Of a stretch of 64,000 nt of DNA, positions 56,909 to 64,000 are shown piece after piece. The position numbers were made by a program, and so were the translations under genes. The stretch lies in the NCBI GenBank assembly GCA_002699085.1, contig PAAR01000009.1, positions 71,725 to 135,724 on the forward strand, written 5' to 3'. Positions within the stretch are counted from its first letter, which is position 1, and each line of letters begins with the position of its first letter. A model generated the notes under the pieces. The model did no database searches. It was not told where the DNA came from and saw only the letters and a program-made list of their open reading frames with translations. This DNA is from Micavibrio sp. Its GTDB lineage: Bacteria > Pseudomonadota > Alphaproteobacteria > Micavibrionales > UBA9664.

Positions 56909-57445
56909 TTAACGCTTTCTTACGTCAAGATTGACGGTGTTGTTGCTTTTTTCATCGTCGCTGGCGCGCCGTCTTACGCCATTATAGTCAGATAATTTAT
57001 TAGAACGGCGACGATCCGGGCCAAAAAATTCATCTGAGCGAATAAATTTACGAGGGCGTTCAATAATTTGAACGAGGCGTGTGTATAAATCTTTGGCTGT
57101 AAAAGGTTTTACAAGAAACTCTGTAATACCTGTGTCACGTGCTGATACTACACGTTTTTTTGCGCTAAAGCCTGTAATAAGAATAATAGGGACGAAGGGA
57201 TTAGGACTGTCTTTACTAGTACGGACTTTCCGTGTGAAGCTAAGGCCATCGCCGGGAGACATCATCCAGTCAGCGATAATAAGGTCTGGTTCATACTCAC
57301 GGAATAAGTCGTAACCACGCTCACCATTACTAACACCGTAGGCTTCGCCGACACCGAAGCTAAACAATATGGCACGAATAATTTCTAGCATGGGTTTATT
57401 GTCTTCTAAAATTAGAACCCTTAAATTACCAAAATCATAAGACAT
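56909..57445 (-). CDS. CheY-like response regulator with basic C-terminal tail
   Basis: A 178-residue receiver-domain protein. The acidic pocket E14/D15, phosphoacceptor D59 in LIIADWMMSPGDG, the threonine in ILITGFS, and the lysine in FLVKPF are all present. The last about 45 residues have no DNA-binding domain but carry an RRR-type basic tail (FFGPDRRRSNK ... GVRRRASDDE). It heads a two-gene operon with the hypothetical protein. The sensor kinase is not in the window. Confidence 0.9.
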   Translation of the reverse strand: MSYDFGNLRVLILEDNKPMLEIIRAILFSFGVGEAYGVSNGERGYDLFREYEPDLIIADWMMSPGDGLSFTRKVRTSKDSPNPFVPIILITGFSAKKRVVSARDTGITEFLVKPFTAKDLYTRLVQIIERPRKFIRSDEFFGPDRRRSNKLSDYNGVRRRASDDEKSNNTVNLDVRKR

Positions 57446-57575
57446 ATTTTAAATCCTTTTGCATCGCACAAATGATTTTGCTATAAAAAATCGGCTTTGT
57501 GAAGCAGTTTAAGAAACAACTACTTAACGAGTGAAGTTAGGTATGTCAAATAAATAAAGTAAAAAGGCAGTAATA

Positions 57576-58328
57576 ATGGCAGGACATTCCAAGTTTAAAA
57601 ACATTCAACATAGAAAAGGTGCTCAAGATAAAAAGCGTGCTAAAGTATTTGGACGTTGTGCGAAAGAAATTATCGTGGCGACAAAGGAAGGTGGTGCCGA
57701 TCCTGAAATGAATCCACGTTTGCGCTTAGCCATACAAACAGCCAAAGCAAATAATTTGCCTAATGATAATATCGCCCGTGCTATTAAAACAGGCTCTGGC
57801 GATGGCGCAGAAGCAAATAATTATGAATTAATGCGTTATGAAGGGTACGGCCCAGCCTCTGTGGCGTTTATTGTAGAAACTCTGACAGATAATCGCAACC
57901 GTACAGCCAGCGATGTTCGTTCTACTTTTGCAAAATATGGTGGTAATTTAGGTGAATCTAACTCGGTGTCGTTTATGTTCGATCATGTCGGCGAGATTGC
58001 TTATGCGCTTGATAAAGTAACAGCGGATCAAATATTTGAAGCAGCAGTGGAAGCTGGCGCTGAAAATGTTGAAACAACAGATGAAGAACATCTGGTTATT
58101 ACTTCTACAAATGATTTTGCTGGTGTTCAGCAATCATTGCAAGAAGCATTAGGTGAACCATTACGCGCTGAATTTAATTTCCGCCCTAATGTTGAAAAAG
58201 ATTTAGATGAAGAGGCTGCAGAAAAAGTCCTAAAGCTTATTGATATGCTAGAAGATCTTGATGATGTACAATATGTGTACACAAACTTCACGATCTCAGA
58301 TGAGATCATGGAAAAACTAGCTGGATAA
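57576..58328 (+). CDS. YebC/PmpR-family protein
   Basis: A 250-residue YebC-family protein with the N-terminal AGHSKFKNIQHRKGAQDKKR and the three-domain layout. Family members act as transcription regulators, and some help translation of proline-rich stretches. It lies 4 bp upstream of ruvC, the normal order. The start has AAAAAGG-type spacing. Confidence 0.95.
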   Translation: MAGHSKFKNIQHRKGAQDKKRAKVFGRCAKEIIVATKEGGADPEMNPRLRLAIQTAKANNLPNDNIARAIKTGSGDGAEANNYELMRYEGYGPASVAFIVETLTDNRNRTASDVRSTFAKYGGNLGESNSVSFMFDHVGEIAYALDKVTADQIFEAAVEAGAENVETTDEEHLVITSTNDFAGVQQSLQEALGEPLRAEFNFRPNVEKDLDEEAAEKVLKLIDMLEDLDDVQYVYTNFTISDEIMEKLAG

Positions 58329-58331
58329 GTA

Positions 58332-58844
58332 ATGCGTATATTAGGGATTGACCCTGGATTAAATAAATGTGGTTGGGGTGTTATTGAGAGCCACGGCTCT
58401 AACCTTAAATATATAGCCCATGGTGTTATAAAACCGAACGCCAAATTATCTTTAGCTGAACGTCTTTTATTTATTGATACAGAAATGACGAAGATTGTCG
58501 ATTTGTGGAAACCACATTCTGCGGCTATTGAAGAAACTTTCGTCAATAAAAGCCCTACAAGCTCTTTGAAACTGGGGCAAGCCCGTGGTGTTGCTATGGT
58601 CGCACCTGCTCGCTTTGGCATCGAGGTGGCTGAATATGGTGCTAATTTGGTGAAAAAGACCGTTGTGGGATCAGGCCATGCCGATAAGGTTCAAATTATG
58701 ATGATGATTAAAACGCTTTTGCCAAGCTCTCAAGTGACGAGCGAAGATGCTGCAGACGCCCTCGCTGTGGCGATTTGTCATGCTAATCACCACTCGACCT
58801 ACAGCCAGATACAGGCTAAACTTGATTCATGTTCGCAAAATTAA
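58332..58844 (+). CDS. ruvC: Crossover junction endodeoxyribonuclease RuvC
   Basis: It resolves Holliday junctions. The RNase-H-like fold has catalytic D7 in RILGIDPGLNKCGWGV, a Glu in AAIEETFVNKSPTSS, and the C-terminal acidic pair in EDAADALAVAICH. The length of 170 residues is normal. It overlaps ruvA by 16 bp. Confidence 0.97.
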   Translation: MRILGIDPGLNKCGWGVIESHGSNLKYIAHGVIKPNAKLSLAERLLFIDTEMTKIVDLWKPHSAAIEETFVNKSPTSSLKLGQARGVAMVAPARFGIEVAEYGANLVKKTVVGSGHADKVQIMMMIKTLLPSSQVTSEDAADALAVAICHANHHSTYSQIQAKLDSCSQN

Positions 58845-59446
58845 CAGGTACAATCGATACAGTAGCTCAAGGGTCTCTTATTCTTGATGTAAATGGTGTT
58901 GGTTATCTTGTCTCGGCGAGTAATCGCACACTTACTCGTATAGGCGATAAAGGATCGAATTGTTCTCTACTTATTGAAACCGTTATTCGTGAAGATGCGA
59001 TCAGTCTTTTTGGTTTTTGTGATGCATTGGAAAAAGGTTGGTTTACAATGCTGACCAAAATTCAAGGCGTTGGCGCAAAAGCAGGATTAGCAATTTTAAG
59101 CGTTTGTCCGCCTGAGAATTTAGCGTCAATCATTGCCTCACAAGACAAAGCTGCTTTAACACAAGCTGATGGTGTGGGGCCTAAATTAGCAGCACGCATA
59201 TTAACGGAATTAAAAGATAAAGTAGGGGACTTGTCCTTAGGACACACAACACAAAACCTCTCAGCTGGGGCAGAGGTTGCACCATCGCAAAACCCACTGC
59301 TTGATGATGCTTTGTCCGCCCTTGTTAATCTCGGTTTTGCCAGAGCCGATGCGTATATGGCGCTGTCTAAAGTTCAACAAAGTGCCAATGATGATTTAAA
59401 TTTATCGGATATGATTAAAATGGGTCTGAAGGAGTTGAACGGCTAA
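58829..59446 (+). CDS. ruvA: Holliday junction DNA-binding protein RuvA
   Basis: It binds the four-way junction and loads RuvB. An OB-fold N-terminal domain ([22 protein letters not shown]) is followed by helix-hairpin-helix motifs with [11 protein letters not shown] and [17 protein letters not shown], and a C-terminal domain that touches RuvB. The length of 205 residues is typical. The stop overlaps the ruvB start (TAATG). Confidence 0.97.
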   Translation: MFAKLTGTIDTVAQGSLILDVNGVGYLVSASNRTLTRIGDKGSNCSLLIETVIREDAISLFGFCDALEKGWFTMLTKIQGVGAKAGLAILSVCPPENLASIIASQDKAALTQADGVGPKLAARILTELKDKVGDLSLGHTTQNLSAGAEVAPSQNPLLDDALSALVNLGFARADAYMALSKVQQSANDDLNLSDMIKMGLKELNG

Positions 59447-60465
59447 TGCAAAATACCAATCTTTCAGCAATCCAGCAAATAGACGATCTTGACCCAGCGT
59501 TGAGACCTCAAACATTAGCCGAATTTATCGGTCAAGATCATTTGAAAGCTAATTTGCGAGTTTTTATTGAGGCATCTAAATCACGCACCGCCGCTATGGA
59601 TCATGTATTACTTTATGGCCCGCCAGGTTTGGGTAAAACCACTATGGCGCAAATTATCGCCAAAGAGTTGGGCGTGGGCTTCCGTGCAACCTCTGGACCC
59701 ATCATCACAAAAGCAGGGGATTTGGCGGCTATTTTAACAAATCTACAACCCAATGATGTATTGTTTATTGATGAAATTCATCGTCTTAACGCAACAGTTG
59801 AAGAAGTACTTTACCCAGCCATGGAGGACGGTAAACTTGATTTGATGATTGGGGAAGGCCCTGCGGCTCGCTCGGTACAGATTGATTTACAACCCTTTAC
59901 ATTGGTGGCGGCAACAACACGCTCTGGTTTACTTGCAACGCCTTTGCGTGAACGTTTTGGTATTCCGCTTCGGTTGGAATTTTATGAGCCTGCACAATTA
60001 GCCAAAATTGTTACTCGTACAGCCCGTTTACTTGAGACTGATATTGACGAAGAGGGTGCTTTAGAAATTGCCAAAAGATCACGGGGTACGCCTCGTGTCG
60101 CAGGACGCTTAACACGCCGTGTCAGAGATTTTGCGGTGGTGGATAAACAAACACTTATTACTAAAGCCATTGCCGATGCAGCCCTGTCACGCCTTGATGT
60201 TGATGATAAAGGCTTGGACGGTATGGATAAGCGTTATATGCGTCTTATTGCCGATAATTACGGTGGTGGCCCAGTGGGAATTGATACCATGTCAGCAGCA
60301 CTTTCTGAGCAGCGTGATGTCATTGAAGAAACTGTTGAGCCGTATCTGTTGCAACAAGGTTTTATCCAGCGTACCCCAAGAGGTCGTTGCTTAACAAAAA
60401 AAGCCTATGAACATTTAGGGCTTAATACGCCGAAAACCCTTGAAGCTGATCTTTTTGACCAATGA
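59446..60465 (+). CDS. ruvB: Holliday junction branch migration ATPase RuvB
   Basis: The hexameric AAA+ motor of branch migration. Walker A GPPGLGKT (58-65), Walker [11 protein letters not shown], sensor 1 AATTRSG, and the arginine-finger region [11 protein letters not shown] are visible. The winged-helix C-terminus ends [10 protein letters not shown]. The length is 339 residues. It overlaps ybgC by 4 bp. No LexA box was seen upstream of the yebC-ruv genes. Confidence 0.97.
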   Translation: MQNTNLSAIQQIDDLDPALRPQTLAEFIGQDHLKANLRVFIEASKSRTAAMDHVLLYGPPGLGKTTMAQIIAKELGVGFRATSGPIITKAGDLAAILTNLQPNDVLFIDEIHRLNATVEEVLYPAMEDGKLDLMIGEGPAARSVQIDLQPFTLVAATTRSGLLATPLRERFGIPLRLEFYEPAQLAKIVTRTARLLETDIDEEGALEIAKRSRGTPRVAGRLTRRVRDFAVVDKQTLITKAIADAALSRLDVDDKGLDGMDKRYMRLIADNYGGGPVGIDTMSAALSEQRDVIEETVEPYLLQQGFIQRTPRGRCLTKKAYEHLGLNTPKTLEADLFDQ

Positions 60466-60836
60466 GCCATTCTTTAGACATTCGGATTTATTATGAAGAT
60501 ACTGATGCTGGCGGTATTGTGTATTACGCCAATTATTTAAAGTATATGGAACGTGCCAGAACCGAGATGCTACGTGAGAAAAAGTTTTTAAGTAGCGAAT
60601 CACTTAGTAAAGGTGCAGGCTTTGTTGTGGCAAATTTATCTATTAAATATAAAGCTTCAGCAAAATTGGATGATCTCATTACAGTTAGAACACGTCTGAA
60701 AGAGCGTAAAAATGCCCGTCTCGTGCTGCAACAGGATATTTACAAAGATGCCCAATTGTTGACAGAAAGTGAAATTACACTTGCCTATGTAGATTTAAAT
60801 GGAAGACCTGCTAAACTTCCAAACAATATAATTTAA
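60462..60836 (+). CDS. ybgC: YbgC-type acyl-CoA thioesterase
   Basis: A hot-dog-fold thioesterase of 124 residues encoded with the Tol genes; the family hydrolyses acyl-CoA and may link to phospholipid balance. The motif [20 protein letters not shown] carries the active-site aspartate. It follows ruvB with a 4-bp overlap and precedes tolQ by 22 bp, the usual order. Confidence 0.95.
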   Translation: MSHSLDIRIYYEDTDAGGIVYYANYLKYMERARTEMLREKKFLSSESLSKGAGFVVANLSIKYKASAKLDDLITVRTRLKERKNARLVLQQDIYKDAQLLTESEITLAYVDLNGRPAKLPNNII

Positions 60837-60858
60837 GCAATCTACTAAAGGAATTTGT

Positions 60859-61593
60859 ATGACGAGCGTTGTTGATGCCGCCCAATTAGCGGGCACTGTT
60901 TCCCATGATTTATCAATTTGGGGTTTATTTTGGCAAGCCGATTTAATTGTTAAGGCTGTAATTATGGCCTTGCTTGCAGCTTCTGTATGGTGTTGGTGTA
61001 TTATCTTTCAAAAAATGGGCATGCTTAAAAAGCTTAATGATCGTGCTGATAAATTTGAAGAGGCATTCTGGTCAGGGGAGGCACTTGATAAGCTTTATGC
61101 ACGTGTCCAAAAAAGTAAAGAAGATCCGCTTCTAAATACCTTTAAAGCAGGTATGGAAGAATGGCATCTTAGCAATGAAAACAATGGTGGTAAAAAAGTA
61201 ACTTTACAAGCGGGGCTACAACAACGCATTGAACGCTCTATGGCGATCACAATTACACGTGAGATGGATAAGTTAGAGCGTTATATGACCTTTTTAGCTA
61301 ATACAGGTTCCTCAGCACCGTTTATTGGTTTGTTTGGGACAGTGTGGGGCATTATGAATTCCTTTAGTTCTATTGCCATGACACAGAATACATCACTTGC
61401 CGTTGTAGCCCCTGGTATTGCTGAAGCGTTGTTTGCAACGGCGCTTGGTTTGGTGGCGGCTATTCCTGCGGTTATTTCTTATAATAAATTCTCAAATGAC
61501 TTAAATCGATATGCCGATCGTTTGGAGGCTTTTTCATCAGAATTCTCAGCGATCTTATCTCGTTATTTTGAAAAACAAAAGGCAGCAGAATAA
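60859..61593 (+). CDS. tolQ: Tol-Pal system proton channel subunit TolQ
   Basis: An inner-membrane ExbB/MotA-type subunit that with TolR uses the proton gradient to energise TolA. Three membrane helices are visible: LIVKAVIMALLAASVWCW near residue 29, and two after GLFGTVWGIM (AVVAPGIAEALFATALGLVAAIPAVI). The length is 244 residues. It has an AAGGAATTT leader. The stop overlaps tolR (TAATG). Confidence 0.96.
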   Translation: MTSVVDAAQLAGTVSHDLSIWGLFWQADLIVKAVIMALLAASVWCWCIIFQKMGMLKKLNDRADKFEEAFWSGEALDKLYARVQKSKEDPLLNTFKAGMEEWHLSNENNGGKKVTLQAGLQQRIERSMAITITREMDKLERYMTFLANTGSSAPFIGLFGTVWGIMNSFSSIAMTQNTSLAVVAPGIAEALFATALGLVAAIPAVISYNKFSNDLNRYADRLEAFSSEFSAILSRYFEKQKAAE

Positions 61594-62027
61594 TGGCCGG
61601 TCAACTTGCAAAACGTGGTGGACGTAGAGGACGTAAACGCCAACAATTTTCAGATATCAACGTTACCCCTTTCGTGGATGTTATGTTGGTGTTGCTTATT
61701 GTTTTTATGGTGTCTGCACCGTTACTAACCACTGGTGTTGCCGTCGATTTGCCAAATTCACAAGCAAAGGCAATCACGGAAGAAAATAATACGCCTTTAG
61801 AAGTCACATTGGACGGTGAAGGTAAAGTCTTCGTGGGTGAGACGGAAGTGGGCCATGAAAAGCTTATTCCTTTTTTAACGGAAGTAATTGGCCAAAAGGA
61901 TGACCAACGTATTTACATCCGTGCTGATGAGACACTGCCATATTCAACAGTGATGTCAGTATTGGGTGCGATTAACAGAGCTGGTTTTTTAAAGGTTGCT
62001 TTGATATCAAAACCAGCGGGCCAGTAA
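61593..62027 (+). CDS. tolR: Tol-Pal system protein TolR
   Basis: An inner-membrane partner of TolQ. A basic N-terminus (RGGRRGRKRQQ) is followed by the membrane helix, with the conserved aspartate D29 in NVTPFVDVMLVLLIVFMV, and a periplasmic domain. The length is 144 residues. It overlaps tolQ by one base; tolA follows after 10 bp. Confidence 0.96.
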   Translation: MAGQLAKRGGRRGRKRQQFSDINVTPFVDVMLVLLIVFMVSAPLLTTGVAVDLPNSQAKAITEENNTPLEVTLDGEGKVFVGETEVGHEKLIPFLTEVIGQKDDQRIYIRADETLPYSTVMSVLGAINRAGFLKVALISKPAGQ

Positions 62028-62037
62028 AGGTTCTTTT

Positions 62038-62979
62038 ATGGCGTTGAAAGCAGATAAAAAGCAAAGTGCCGGAGTTGATTATAGCTCTACAAAAAATGCA
62101 ATGACCGCATCATTGCTGCTGCATTTTGCTGTTATCGTTGTTTTCACTGTTGGTGTCTCATTTTCCGACCCGATTGAAATAGAAGAAAACCAGCCTATTA
62201 GTATTGAGTTTGTAGATGCTGAGGTGGCGGAACATACTGCCGCCCCACCAAAGCCTGTTGAGAAAAAAGAAGAACCTAAGGAAGAGCCAAAACCTGAACC
62301 AGTAAAGCCTGAACCTGTGAAATCGGTTGAGCCGCCTAAATCAGTAGACGTGCCAGATCCAATAAAGACACCTGACCCACAAACACCGATTGAGGACTTT
62401 GTCGAAGAGCCTAAACCTGAGCCGGTTGCCGAGAAAAAGCCTGAACCGAAAAAGCCGCCTGTAAAACCAACGCCACCTAAGCCCAAGCAAGATCCTAAAA
62501 AGGTGATTGAGAAAGCAAAGGAAGAGAAAGAAAAACCAAAAACTGATTTTTCCTCTGTGTTAAAAAATTTGGCAGGTAAAGAGCGACCACAAGTTGAGCA
62601 AGAAGTGACAGAAGACACCAATAGTGAGACACAAGTGCCTGATGCGGTGTTGACTCGTATCGGAACCACTCTAACTATTAGTGAGCAGGATTTGGTGCGC
62701 CAACAGCTTGCAGGCTGTTGGAATGTTGTGCCAGGTGCTAGAGACGCCCAAGACTTGGTGGTGACGGTCAAGATGCGTATGGCACCAGATGCAACGGTTC
62801 AATCGGCAGAGATTGTGAATAAAGGCCGCTACGGTAGTGATCCTTTTTTCAGAGCGGCAGCGGATAGTGCTTTACGAGCTGTGCGAAATCCGCAATGCTC
62901 TCCTTTGAAGCTGCCATTGGACAAATATGAACAATGGAAAACGATTACGATTAACTTTGACCCTAAGGATATGTTCTGA
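62038..62979 (+). CDS. tolA: Tol-Pal system protein TolA (TonB-like)
   Basis: The periplasm-spanning arm of the Tol system. A membrane helix (about 22-41) is followed by a long Pro/Lys/Glu-rich linker (about 70-170, with PKPEPVKPEPVK-type repeats) that should extend across the periplasm, then a globular C-terminal domain (about 204-313; QQLAGCWNVVPGA) that contacts TolB and Pal. The length is 313 residues. The stop overlaps tolB (TGATG). Confidence 0.93.
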   Translation: MALKADKKQSAGVDYSSTKNAMTASLLLHFAVIVVFTVGVSFSDPIEIEENQPISIEFVDAEVAEHTAAPPKPVEKKEEPKEEPKPEPVKPEPVKSVEPPKSVDVPDPIKTPDPQTPIEDFVEEPKPEPVAEKKPEPKKPPVKPTPPKPKQDPKKVIEKAKEEKEKPKTDFSSVLKNLAGKERPQVEQEVTEDTNSETQVPDAVLTRIGTTLTISEQDLVRQQLAGCWNVVPGARDAQDLVVTVKMRMAPDATVQSAEIVNKGRYGSDPFFRAAADSALRAVRNPQCSPLKLPLDKYEQWKTITINFDPKDMF

Positions 62980-64000
62980 TGAAAAAACTTTTTACCGTGC
63001 TTTTTGTAATGATGAGTTTTGTGAGTGTACCATCTCATGCAGAATTAACGATCAATCTTACTAAAGGACAAGTTGAAGCTTTACCGACAGCTATACCAGA
63101 TTTTTATAGTGAAACATCTGCATCTCAAACAATTGCTACGCAAATGACTTCGGTTATTAAGAATGATCTTAAATCATCAGGCCTTTTTAGAATGATTTCT
63201 GAATCGACATATTTGCAATCAAGTGAGTCTGTTGCTAAAGAAGGTCCACGTTTTTCTGAATGGGGCAGTATCGGCACACAAGCACTTATAACTGGTGTCG
63301 TTAAAGATAATGGCCCAGGCAGTGTACGCGTAGAATTTCGTTTATGGGATACACTTACACAATCTCAGTTAATTGGCACAGCTTATACGACTGAAGTGAA
63401 TAATTGGCGTCGTATAGCACATATTATCGCCGATGCAATTTTTGAGCGTGTAACGGGGGAGAAAGGCTATTTTGATAGCCGTATTGTCTATGTCGCAGAA
63501 GAAGGCCCAGCAAATCGCCGTATTAAGCGTTTGGCGATCATGGATCAAGATGGCCAAAACCATAAATTCCTGACCAATGGCCAGAACCTTGTTTTGACTC
63601 CACGTTTCTCACCGTCTCAACAGCAAATCACGTATTTAGCTTATGTGAACAACAAGCCACGTGTATATCTTTATAATATCGATACAGGCCAACAACAGGT
63701 TCTAGGCGATTTCAAAGGTATGACGTTTGCGCCACGTTTCTCACCAGATGGTAATAGTGTTGTGATGTCATTATCGCAAAATGGGAATAGTGAAATTTAT
63801 GACCTTAATTTACGCTCACGCAAGGTAACACAGCTAACAAATAACCCAGGGATTGATACAAGCCCATCTTATTCGCCAGATGGCAGTCAAATCGTTTTTG
63901 AATCAGACCGTGGCGGCACACAGCAGCTTTATGTGATGAGCGCTAATGGTGCTAATCCACATCGTATTACATTTGGAGATGGTCGCTATGCGAACCCTGT
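62979..64000 (+). CDS. tolB: Tol-Pal system beta-propeller protein TolB (partial)
   Basis: A periplasmic protein linking TolA and Pal. The signal peptide (about 1-21, cleavage after VPSHA) is followed by an N-terminal domain and then propeller blades with the repeats PRFSPSQQQITYLAY, PRFSPDGNSVVMS, and SYSPDGSQIVFESDR. The reading frame continues to the window end without a stop, giving about 340 residues of a roughly 440-residue protein. pal should follow outside the window. Confidence 0.96.
   Translation, partial: MKKLFTVLFVMMSFVSVPSHAELTINLTKGQVEALPTAIPDFYSETSASQTIATQMTSVIKNDLKSSGLFRMISESTYLQSSESVAKEGPRFSEWGSIGTQALITGVVKDNGPGSVRVEFRLWDTLTQSQLIGTAYTTEVNNWRRIAHIIADAIFERVTGEKGYFDSRIVYVAEEGPANRRIKRLAIMDQDGQNHKFLTNGQNLVLTPRFSPSQQQITYLAYVNNKPRVYLYNIDTGQQQVLGDFKGMTFAPRFSPDGNSVVMSLSQNGNSEIYDLNLRSRKVTQLTNNPGIDTSPSYSPDGSQIVFESDRGGTQQLYVMSANGANPHRITFGDGRYANP

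Noticed and set aside
62079-62771. A 230-codon open frame antisense to tolA
   Set aside because: It is a mirror of the Pro/Lys/Glu repeat region, gives a Ser/Gly-rich low-complexity product, and has no start signal.

Overview
The window is a chromosomal segment of a motile, aerobic, Gram-negative alphaproteobacterium with a moderately AT-rich genome (low-40s % GC by eye, not counted). The assignment rests on gene order and regulatory signals: zapA - 6S RNA - 5-FCL - ymdB; yebC-ruvCAB-ybgC-tolQRAB; tpiA-secG-pyrG; rpsB-tsf-pyrH-frr-uppS-cdsA-rseP-bamA-skp-lpxD-fabZ-lpxA-lpxI-lpxB; use of LpxI; and a GTTC-N7-GTTC LexA box in front of lexA. I cannot assign an order or genus. No rRNA, tRNA, CRISPR array, prophage or classical insertion sequence was seen, and no stretch over 300 bases is unexplained.

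Layout: 1-6022 holds complex I genes (nuoD end, nuoE, nuoF, nuoG), with a broken FAD monooxygenase and a VOC-family gene inserted between nuoD and nuoE; the operon stops after nuoG. 6026-9577 is a compact cell-wall-like cassette: a divergent D-Ala-D-Ala ligase homologue, an alpha/beta hydrolase and a membrane-anchored MurF-like ligase. 9567-19825 carries purK, a patatin, secA, ispH, xseB, ispA, recO and parC. 19844-26213 carries motB, motA, a MarR-type regulator, a COG2907 flavoprotein with a photolyase, and an Acg-type flavoprotein. 26437-39558 is the translation and envelope supercluster ending in lipid A genes. 39544-53620 carries gltA, gltX, comEC, lexA, a PpiD-like chaperone, tpiA, secG, pyrG, gap and tkt. 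53847-64000 carries zapA, 6S RNA, folate and phosphodiesterase genes, a response regulator operon, yebC-ruvCAB and the Tol system, with tolB cut by the window end.

Most of the segment is conserved housekeeping. Four features stand out. (1) A 356-bp element at 51281-51636 between gap and tkt: one GIY-YIG nuclease gene exactly enclosed by inverted CGTCATTGCGA...GCAATCCAT palindromes. Its right end supplies the last codons and stop of transketolase and couples the nuclease to tkt through a GTGA overlap. (2) The ddl-like / hydrolase / membrane MurF-like cassette, which may make or attach a non-standard dipeptide. (3) Two REPIN-like inverted palindrome pairs with GNRA-type loops. (4) A LexA operator lying directly on a recognisable lexA promoter, with the lexA ribosome binding site in a hairpin loop. 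The GIY-YIG element and the MurF-like cassette are the best candidates for an under-described system.
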